DNA of 13,081 nucleotides, taken from Clostridiaceae bacterium (GTDB taxonomy: Bacteria; Bacillota; Clostridia; Oscillospirales; Acutalibacteraceae). Positions 7,965-13,081 of this stretch are shown here, piece after piece; position 1 is the stretch's first letter, and every line of letters starts with the position of its first letter. The translations under genes and the position numbers were made by a program. The notes beneath the pieces are model-generated. The model had not been told where the DNA came from. It was given only the letters and a program-made list of their open reading frames with translations, and ran no database searches. The stretch lies in NCBI GenBank assembly GCA_904501685.1, contig CAJGBX010000032.1:1-13081 (forward strand), read 5' to 3'.

Positions 7965-9443
7965 ATGACAAGCTCAAATCTTTATAACGATATAGCAAAA
8001 CGTACAGGCGGTGATATTTATATCGGTGTTGTAGGTCCGGTACGTACAGGCAAATCAACATTTATCAAAAAATTTATGGACACACTTGTGATTCCAAATA
8101 TTGATAGTGAATATTCGCGAGAAAGGGCAACAGATGAGCTACCTCAATCGGCAGGCGGAAGAACCATAATGACAACCGAGCCCAAGTTTGTACCTGAAAA
8201 AGGGGTAGAAATCAGTGTTGATGATTCGGTTAAAATGAATGTCCGGCTGATTGACTGTGTTGGATATATTGTTCCAAGCTCATTAGGTTATATCGAGGAT
8301 GATAATCCCAGAATGGTAAGAACACCTTGGTTTGAGGACCCGGTCCCGTTTAATATGGCGGCCGAATACGGTACTAAAAAGGTAATTACCGAACATTCAA
8401 CGATAGGTCTTGTGATTACTACCGACGGCAGTATAAGTGATATTTCAAGAAATGAATATTCTGAGGCTGAGGAACGTGTTATTTCAGAGCTTAAGTCAAT
8501 AAATAAGCCGTTTGTGGTACTAATGAACAGTATGTATCCAAATTCTGACTCTGCTATAGAATGTGCAAGAGAAATTGCCGATAAATATGATGTTTCGGTA
8601 AAACCGATTAATTGTCTTGAACTGACCGAAGCCGATATTTTGGAAATAATGTCCGAAATTCTTTATGAATTTCCCGTAAAAGAAATTAAAATTAAGCTGC
8701 CTATGTGGATAACTGCACTTGATTCTAACCATTGGCTGCAGAAAAGTATTTATAATTCTGTATTACAGTCGGCAACCGATGTATGTAAAGTTTCAGATAT
8801 AAAAACCTTTACTAAGAGGCTTTCGAAATGTGATAATATGACCTATTGCTCGGTTGATACGGTTGAGTTGGGTTCAGGTAGCGGTGTAGTAAAAGCCGAT
8901 ATTGACAATCAACTTTTCTATATGGTTTTAAAGGAATCAACCGGTGTAGATATAAACAACGAACAGCAGCTGATGAAAGAAATTATTGAGTTTTCGAATA
9001 TTAAAAAGGAGTATTACCGATTTAAAAATGCACTTGACGAGGTTGAGGCTACAGGCTATGGAATTGTTATGCCCGAAATTGACGAGCTGACCTTAGAGGA
9101 GCCTGAAATCGTAAAGCAGGGTGGACGCTATGGCGTAAGACTTCGTGCTTCGGCTCCGTCAATTCATATGATGAAGGCTAATATTACAACCGAGGTAAGT
9201 CCCATTGTAGGCTCAGAAAAGCAGTCGGAGGATCTGGTAATGTATCTGCTTAACGAATTTGAAGAGGAACCGACTAAAATCTGGGATTCCAATATATTTG
9301 GAAAATCCTTGCACGAGCTCGTAAACGAGGGTTTACACACCAAGCTGGCACGTATGCCGCACGATGCAAGAGGACGTCTGCAGGAAACTTTAGAGCGAGT
9401 TATTAACGAAGGCTGCAGTGGTTTGATTTGTATAATACTTTAA
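7965..9443 (+). CDS. spoIVA: SpoIVA, stage IV sporulation ATPase, spore coat basement layer
   Basis: SpoIVA is the cytoskeleton-like ATPase that polymerises on the outer forespore membrane in the mother cell and forms the platform for coat assembly; it is also needed for cortex formation. From the ATG at 7965 the protein is 492 residues, the length of the Bacillus subtilis protein, and it is recognisable throughout. The N-terminus is DIAKRTGGDIY, Walker A is GPVRTGKST (residues 24-32, lysine 30), and DELPQSAGGRTIMTTEPKF and RLIDCVGY follow in the TRAFAC GTPase-like fold that hydrolyses ATP. The middle contains ITEHSTIGLVITTDG. The C-terminal region ends ERVINEGCSGLICIIL, the conserved membrane-anchoring end, here with a cysteine pair where Gly and Ala occur in B. 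subtilis. The presence of this gene indicates that the host lineage makes endospores, or did recently. It appears monocistronic, between a candidate sigma-E promoter and a strong terminator. Confidence 0.98.
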   Translation: MTSSNLYNDIAKRTGGDIYIGVVGPVRTGKSTFIKKFMDTLVIPNIDSEYSRERATDELPQSAGGRTIMTTEPKFVPEKGVEISVDDSVKMNVRLIDCVGYIVPSSLGYIEDDNPRMVRTPWFEDPVPFNMAAEYGTKKVITEHSTIGLVITTDGSISDISRNEYSEAEERVISELKSINKPFVVLMNSMYPNSDSAIECAREIADKYDVSVKPINCLELTEADILEIMSEILYEFPVKEIKIKLPMWITALDSNHWLQKSIYNSVLQSATDVCKVSDIKTFTKRLSKCDNMTYCSVDTVELGSGSGVVKADIDNQLFYMVLKESTGVDINNEQQLMKEIIEFSNIKKEYYRFKNALDEVEATGYGIVMPEIDELTLEEPEIVKQGGRYGVRLRASAPSIHMMKANITTEVSPIVGSEKQSEDLVMYLLNEFEEEPTKIWDSNIFGKSLHELVNEGLHTKLARMPHDARGRLQETLERVINEGCSGLICIIL

Positions 9444-9452
9444 TTTAACGTT

Positions 9453-9484
9453 AAAAAAGTGTTTCGAAAATGAAACACTTTTTT
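9453..9484 (+). terminator. Strong intrinsic terminator after spoIVA
   Basis: A perfect 13-bp stem (9453-9465 with 9472-9484) with a six-base loop and terminal A6/T6 tracts starts nine bases after the stop codon. The A and T tracts make it potentially active on both strands. Confidence 0.9.
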
Positions 9485-9525
9485 CTTTTATCTGAAAATC
9501 ACTTATGAACAAGGTATTAAATTCT

Positions 9526-9536
9526 AAGTTTAACTT
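9526..9536 (+). promoter_or_regulatory. Small dyad overlapping the rubrerythrin -35, possible operator half
   Basis: AAGTT-T-AACTT is a perfect 5-1-5 inverted repeat whose right arm overlaps the -35 element. It shares the core GTTTAA with the second dyad at 9570-9584. It could be chance in AT-rich DNA and does not match a PerR box. Confidence 0.25.
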
Positions 9537-9563
9537 GAAAAATGAAATAAGTTATGATAAAAT
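9535..9563 (+). promoter_or_regulatory. Sigma-A promoter of the rubrerythrin gene
   Basis: TTGAAA (9535-9540) and TAAAAT (9558-9563) are 17 bp apart, with TG one base upstream of the -10. The predicted start is near 9570, giving a leader of about 45 nt. AAGGAG (9601-9606) is eight bases before the ATG. Confidence 0.7.
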
Positions 9564-9569
9564 ATCCTC

Positions 9570-9584
9570 GTGGTTTAAAACCGC
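9570..9584 (+). promoter_or_regulatory. Dyad at the predicted rubrerythrin transcript start, possible operator
   Basis: GTGGTTT-A-AAACCGC is a 15-base dyad with one T-G pair, positioned at about +1 to +15. A repressor bound here could block initiation or early elongation. No known regulator is recognised. It could instead be a short hairpin at the 5' end of the mRNA. Confidence 0.3.
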
Positions 9585-9614
9585 TAATTTAAATTTAAAT
9601 AAGGAGATAAAAAT

Positions 9615-10163
9615 ATGAAAAAGTGGAAATGTACAGTTTGCGGCGAAATTGTAGAAGGCGAGAATCCTCCGGCTCAGTGCCCTTTATGTAAGCAACCTGC
9701 TGAAAAGTTTGTTGAACTCAAAGAAGATGAGAAAACTGCTTGGGCTACCGAGCATGTCGTAAATATTACTAAGGATGTGCCTGAGGAAATTATTGAGGGC
9801 CTTCGTGCTAACTTTATGGGTGAGTGCACCGAGGTTGGTATGTATCTCGCAATGGCTAGAGTTGCTCACCGTGAGGGTTATCCTGAAATCGGTCTTTATT
9901 GGGAAAAGGCAGCCTTTGAGGAGGCTGAGCATGCAGCTAAGTTTGCCGAGATGTTAGGTGAGGTTGTTACCGATTCTACCGAAAAGAATCTTGAAATGCG
10001 TGTAGCTGCCGAAAACGGTGCTTGCGCCGGTAAGTTTGAGCTTGCTAAAATGGCAAAGCAGAATAACTTGGATGCTATCCACGATACAGTTCACGAAATG
10101 GCCAAGGACGAGGCTCGTCACGGCAGAGCGTTTGAGGGGCTCTTAAACCGCTACTTTCGCTAA
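9615..10163 (+). CDS. Reverse rubrerythrin (N-terminal rubredoxin plus diiron domain)
   Basis: This is a non-haem iron peroxidase that protects anaerobes by reducing H2O2, and in clostridia also O2 indirectly, with electrons from NAD(P)H passed through redox partners. The order is reversed compared with classical rubrerythrin. The rubredoxin-like Fe(Cys)4 site comes first, with C6xxC9 and C22xxC25, followed by a four-helix ferritin-like domain from about residue 55. The diiron ligands are visible as GECTE, EEAEH (ExxH), AENGA and DEARH (ExxH). At 182 residues it matches reverse rubrerythrins of clostridia. The ATG at 9615 has a strong AAGGAG site. It has its own promoter after the spoIVA terminator. 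A flavin reductase domain follows almost directly and may supply electrons. The end, LLNRYFR, is typical of the family, so its stop codon looks genuine. Confidence 0.93.
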   Translation: MKKWKCTVCGEIVEGENPPAQCPLCKQPAEKFVELKEDEKTAWATEHVVNITKDVPEEIIEGLRANFMGECTEVGMYLAMARVAHREGYPEIGLYWEKAAFEEAEHAAKFAEMLGEVVTDSTEKNLEMRVAAENGACAGKFELAKMAKQNNLDAIHDTVHEMAKDEARHGRAFEGLLNRYFR

Positions 10164-10221
10164 TCGAAAGAAACCCGAAATTGACCTTAAAGCAACCTAT
10201 AATTTAACCTACGGTTTATTT

Positions 10222-10656
10222 GTGCTGACCTCAAAAGGCGATAAGGATAACGGTTGTATTACAAATACAGCCATTCAGGTGGCCAGTGACCCGACAAGAA
10301 TTGCCGTTTCGGTTCAAAAGGGTAATTTCACACGTGAAATAATTGAGAAAACCGGTAAGTTCAATGTATCTGTTTTGACTGAGGATGTGCCTTTTGAAAC
10401 AATACGTCATTTCGGTATGCAATCGGGTAGGGAAGTTGATAAATTCGAAGGCTTTACCTCTTGTGATACTGCTTGCAACGGAATTAAGTATATCACTGAG
10501 AATACCAACGCCTTCTTTTCGTGCGAGGTTGAGCATTCAAAGGACCTTGGCAGTCATATACTTTTTGTCGGCAAGGTGACCGAGGCTAAGGTGTTGGGAA
10601 ATAAGCCTCCTTGCACTTATGCGCATTATCATAAAGCAATAAAACCAAAAATATAA
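10222..10656 (+). CDS. Flavin reductase domain protein, 5' end unresolved
   Basis: The sequence matches the FMN-binding split-barrel flavin reductases related to the N-terminal half of high-molecular-weight rubredoxin (Hrb) of acetogens. Recognisable parts are SKGDKDNGCITNTAIQV, GKFNVSVLTEDVPFE, HFGMQSGREVDKFEG, ENTNAFFSCEV and a closing TYAHYHK. The C-terminal rubredoxin found in Hrb is absent. The first usual start codon is the GTG at 10222, without a ribosome-binding site. It would cut off the conserved first strand NLTYGLF, which is encoded in the same frame just upstream, from about 10180. The frame is open back to 10147 without ATG, GTG or TTG. Possible explanations are an ATT start (10180), a lost ATG (AAG at 10168), a frameshift fusing it to rubrerythrin, or a sequence error. 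It probably shares the rubrerythrin transcript and may pass electrons from NAD(P)H to it. Confidence 0.75.
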   Translation: MLTSKGDKDNGCITNTAIQVASDPTRIAVSVQKGNFTREIIEKTGKFNVSVLTEDVPFETIRHFGMQSGREVDKFEGFTSCDTACNGIKYITENTNAFFSCEVEHSKDLGSHILFVGKVTEAKVLGNKPPCTYAHYHKAIKPKI

Positions 10657-10661
10657 CTTAA

Positions 10662-10693
10662 AAAGGAGATAGGGTATAAGCCTTATCTCCTTT
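10662..10693 (+). terminator. Hairpin after the flavin reductase gene
   Basis: A 13-bp stem with one G-U pair (10662-10674 with 10681-10693) and a six-base loop follows the stop by a few bases. On this strand only three T follow before GG, so termination may be weak. On the opposite strand the stem is followed by TTTTT. Confidence 0.6.
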
Positions 10694-10728
10694 GGTATTA
10701 TGAAGAATTAGTATAAAATCGAAAAAAG

Positions 10729-10757
10729 TTGATTTTTGTAATTGATTATGATATAAT
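10729..10757 (+). promoter_or_regulatory. Sigma-A promoter of the LtaS-like gene
   Basis: TTGATT (10729-10734) and a perfect TATAAT (10752-10757) are 17 bp apart, with an extended TG at 10749-10750. The start is predicted near 10764. AGAGG (10776-10780) lies six bases before the ATG at 10787, so the leader is short. Confidence 0.75.
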
Positions 10758-10786
10758 ATCTAGAAATTATTTTTTAGAGGTAGCTA

Positions 10787-12877
10787 ATGAGAGAGTATAT
10801 TTCGTCATTTGTAAAACGATTTATTCCGGATAAGGATTTTAAGTGCCAGCTTTTACAGACAGTTAAATATGCGTGTATATACCTTTTAGCCTTGATTTAT
10901 TGGGAACTTTTATTACGTACCCAAATTGGCTTTGAGGATTTTTCGCTTTTCTTTTTACTGTTTTTACCGGCTGAGGCTATGCTTTTAGCAACCTTAAGCG
11001 GTTGGTTTAAAAATAAATATAACCGTATAATTACTCCCGTTGTTATGCTGATTCCTTTTGCTTATTATGTAGGTCAGCTTGTATATTACCGTATTTTCGG
11101 CTCGCTTTTCTCTATTTCAATGCTCGGTATGGGCGGTGATGCTGTCGGTGACTTCGGTTGGGCACTTAAGGATACATTGAAAAACTCGGTTAGCTGGATA
11201 GCTTTATGCTTTGTACCGGTTGTTTTATCTGTAGTATATTCCATTTTTGCACCGAAAAAGCTGTTTGATAAATTTTCTCCGAAAATGCATCTTTTTTCAC
11301 TTTTTCAGGTTGTTTATTTATGGTTTTTTGCGGTTTTAATGCTATTTCCGTTTGGTAATGGTGATTTTTCACCGTTATATGCCTACACTTCGGCTTTTAT
11401 AGATACTGATACAGCATCAAACCGACTTGGTGTTTTAACCAATTCATTGGTAGAACTGAGCCATAAATATTTGGGAACCGGTAACGATACTGAAGATAAT
11501 TTATTAAATGTGCCGTCACTTGAGCCTCCGATTGATACAGAGGTTAGTACAAAGCCTAGTGTAGATACCTCTCCTAATATTATCGAGTCAATAAATTTTG
11601 AAGCTCTTATGAATTCAACCGACGATAAAGGTAAAAAGGCTCTTTGTGAGTATTTTGCAGCACTTCAAGGCACAAATAAAAACGAATATACCGGTATTTT
11701 AAAAGATTATAACCTCATTTACATATGTGCCGAAGGATTTTCAAGCTATGCTATAGACCCGGTTGTAACTCCAACTCTTTATAAAATGAGTAACGGGGGA
11801 ATTGTACTCAAAAATTATTACAATTCCTTTAAGAACACAACTACCAATGGCGAATTTTCTCTTTTGACAGGTCTTTGGCCTGATGTTTCACGCGATGCCG
11901 ATGCAAACTCAGCTTCAGGAAGCTTTGTCCAGTCTAAAAACAATCTTATGAGCTATTCATTAGCCAATATGTTTAACGGTGTCGGTGCTAAAACATATGC
12001 TTTCCATAACTTTAGGGGATACTATTATCAGCGTGATAAGACACATAAAAATTTGGGCTATCAAAACTTAAAATTTATGGGTGGCCAAGGCGGTATGAAG
12101 TTTACAACCTCGTGGCCGTCCTCGGATTTTGAAATGATGCAACAGTCGATTGATGACTATATCAATGACGAACAGTTTCATGCTTATTATATGACCTTTT
12201 CAGGACACGGTCCATATTCTGATGCTAACCCAATTGCAGTTCGCAATCTTGAAACAGTTGAGGAGCTTTTGGGTGACCGTAAGATAAATGAAATGGCAAA
12301 GTATTACCTTGCCGCAAATTATGAGCTTGAAAAGGCAATGACCTTGCTTTTAGAAAAGCTTGAAGCAGCAGGCAAGCTTGACAATACTATGATTGTTCTT
12401 GCAGGTGACCACTATCCTTACTATTTATCGGATAGTAGCTACAGTTCACTTGCCGGTCACAAGGTAGACACAAACTTTGAAAAATATAAATCAACATGTA
12501 TCATGTACTGCAGTGGAATCGAAACAGTTGAGGTTGATGCTCATTGCTCTAATGTTGATATTTTGCCTACAGTATTAAATTTATTCGGTTTTGAATATGA
12601 TTCAAGACTTCTCGGCGGTGTTGATGTATTTTCTAATAATATAAAGATTGCTATGCTTTATAATAAAAGCTTTATTACAGATAAGGTTAAGTACAATGCT
12701 CAAAACGGCAAAACTGAGTGGCTTGAAGGCTCTGAAGGCTTAACTGAGGATGAAAAGAAAAGCTACTTGGAATACTGCATTTCGGTTACAAAAATGCGTT
12801 ATACTTCTTCATTAAATATAATTGAAGAGGACTTTTACAGTTTTGTAACAGAAAACACTATAAATAATATCGAGTAA
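10787..12877 (+). CDS. LtaS-like polyglycerolphosphate/lipoteichoic acid synthase
   Basis: This is a membrane-anchored member of the LtaS/sulfatase superfamily, expected to transfer glycerol-phosphate from phosphatidylglycerol onto a glycolipid or growing teichoic-type polymer outside the cell. Of 696 residues, the first ~195 hold about five transmembrane segments (near 22-43, 52-70, 80-100, 133-155, 168-190). A Pro/Thr/Asp-rich linker (about 230-290) joins them to the extracellular Mn-dependent catalytic domain. Candidate active-site residues by comparison with Staphylococcus aureus LtaS are E316 (CAEGF), nucleophile T352 in TTTNGEF, H407 and R416-D417 (YYQRD), H474 (SGHGPYS) and D541-H542 (GDHYPY). 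All are present, so it should be active. The ATG at 10787 has an AGAGG site. The gene is monocistronic with its own promoter and terminator. Whether the product is true lipoteichoic acid or another phosphoglycerol-modified polymer is open. Confidence 0.93.
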   Translation: MREYISSFVKRFIPDKDFKCQLLQTVKYACIYLLALIYWELLLRTQIGFEDFSLFFLLFLPAEAMLLATLSGWFKNKYNRIITPVVMLIPFAYYVGQLVYYRIFGSLFSISMLGMGGDAVGDFGWALKDTLKNSVSWIALCFVPVVLSVVYSIFAPKKLFDKFSPKMHLFSLFQVVYLWFFAVLMLFPFGNGDFSPLYAYTSAFIDTDTASNRLGVLTNSLVELSHKYLGTGNDTEDNLLNVPSLEPPIDTEVSTKPSVDTSPNIIESINFEALMNSTDDKGKKALCEYFAALQGTNKNEYTGILKDYNLIYICAEGFSSYAIDPVVTPTLYKMSNGGIVLKNYYNSFKNTTTNGEFSLLTGLWPDVSRDADANSASGSFVQSKNNLMSYSLANMFNGVGAKTYAFHNFRGYYYQRDKTHKNLGYQNLKFMGGQGGMKFTTSWPSSDFEMMQQSIDDYINDEQFHAYYMTFSGHGPYSDANPIAVRNLETVEELLGDRKINEMAKYYLAANYELEKAMTLLLEKLEAAGKLDNTMIVLAGDHYPYYLSDSSYSSLAGHKVDTNFEKYKSTCIMYCSGIETVEVDAHCSNVDILPTVLNLFGFEYDSRLLGGVDVFSNNIKIAMLYNKSFITDKVKYNAQNGKTEWLEGSEGLTEDEKKSYLEYCISVTKMRYTSSLNIIEEDFYSFVTENTINNIE

Positions 12878-12885
12878 TATTTTTT

Positions 12886-12920
12886 AAGTATGCTATCAAA
12901 AATTGGTAGCATACTTTTTT
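12886..12920 (+). terminator. Intrinsic terminator after the LtaS-like gene
   Basis: A 13-bp stem with one G-U pair (12886-12898 with 12904-12916) and a five-base loop is followed by T through 12920. It begins nine bases after the stop codon. Confidence 0.9.
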
Positions 12921-12933
12921 AGTTCATTGTTGA

Positions 12934-12965
12934 AAAAGACAGATTCCTATCGGAATCTGTCTTTT
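12934..12965 (-). terminator. Terminator of tRNA-Trp, potentially bidirectional
   Basis: A perfect 14-bp stem (12934-12947 with 12952-12965) with a four-base loop begins one base after the CCA end of the minus-strand tRNA and is followed there by TTTTT. Read on the plus strand it ends in TTTT, so it can also back up the LtaS-like terminator and insulate the converging units. Confidence 0.85.
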
Positions 12966-12966
12966 C

Positions 12967-13042
12967 TGGCAGGGGTAGAAGGATTCGAACCCTCGGCACG
13001 CGGTTTTGGAGACCGCTGCTCTACCAACTGAGCTATGCCCCT
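12967..13042 (-). tRNA. tRNA-Trp (anticodon CCA)
   Basis: The minus strand folds into a 76-nt tRNA including an encoded CCA end (12967-12969) and discriminator G. The parts are acceptor AGGGGCA, D stem GCTC/GAGC, anticodon stem GCGGT/ACCGC with loop CTCCAAA (anticodon CCA at 13007-13009), and T arm GAGGG-TTCGAAT-CCTTC. A1 and G73 are as in bacterial tRNA-Trp. One oddity is that the 3' acceptor strand is TACCCCT where TGCCCCT would pair, giving a C6-A67 mismatch (base 12976). Confidence 0.95.
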
Positions 13043-13067
13043 ATATTATATTTAACTCAAAAAAATG

Positions 13068-13081
13068 TGGTGGGCCTTCGG
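13068..13081 (-). tRNA. 3' end of another tRNA, cut by the window edge
   Basis: On the minus strand the last 14 bases read CCGAAGGCCCACCA. This looks like the end of a T stem, an acceptor 3' strand AAGGCCC, discriminator A and an encoded CCA. It would pair with a 5' strand GGGCCTT, close to the GGGCCT start of Firmicute tRNA-Ile, but the identity cannot be read. It lies 25 bp upstream of tRNA-Trp, as in a tandem tRNA operon. Confidence 0.5.

Noticed and set aside
1..13081. Mobile element, CRISPR array, prophage or defence system
   Set aside because: I saw no transposase, integrase, terminal inverted repeats, spaced direct repeats or defence families. The tRNAs at the right end have no adjacent integrase, and base and codon use look even across the genes.

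Overview
The window is about 13 kb of AT-rich, tightly packed, almost entirely plus-strand DNA. It looks like the chromosome of an endospore-forming, anaerobic, low-GC Firmicute of the class Clostridia, perhaps an Oscillospiraceae/Ruminococcaceae-type gut bacterium. The reasons are a full-length spoIVA (spore coat morphogenesis), AddA-type recombination helicase-nuclease, a reverse rubrerythrin, an LtaS-type polyglycerolphosphate synthase, and strong Shine-Dalgarno sites. The genus is my inference and cannot be fixed from the sequence alone.

Layout. (1) 1-2688: the 3' three quarters of addA, entering from the left edge, ending at a long hairpin (2778-2815). (2) 2814-5671: a strong promoter drives typA/bipA (2888-4717). 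Its stop codon overlaps the ATG of a DEDDh 3'-5' exonuclease with a C-terminal zinc ribbon (4717-5619). This unit ends in a hairpin plus T-run (5629-5671). (3) 5672-7890: an AGCS-type amino acid:cation symporter whose ribosome-binding site is buried in that hairpin, then a PflX-like radical SAM protein. (4) 7965-9443: spoIVA, behind a possible sigma-E promoter and ended by a strong terminator. (5) 9535-10656: a promoter with two small dyads drives reverse rubrerythrin, followed by a flavin reductase domain gene that lacks a convincing start codon. (6) 10729-12920: an extended -10 promoter, an LtaS-like membrane phosphotransferase and its terminator. (7) 12934-13081, minus strand: tRNA-Trp(CCA) with encoded CCA and its own terminator, preceded at the right edge by the last bases of another tRNA.

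The genes do not form one pathway. The locally linked pairs are typA with the exonuclease (translationally coupled), the symporter with the radical SAM gene (20-29 bp gap), and rubrerythrin with flavin reductase (a plausible NAD(P)H-to-flavin-to-rubredoxin-to-diiron peroxide or oxygen detoxification pair). I see no mobile element, CRISPR array, phage gene or defence island. I do not see a clear new biological system. The points that most deserve checking are the terminator-like hairpin that hides the symporter's Shine-Dalgarno site, the flavin reductase with its missing start, the typA-coupled zinc-ribbon exonuclease, and a C-A mismatch in the tRNA-Trp acceptor stem.
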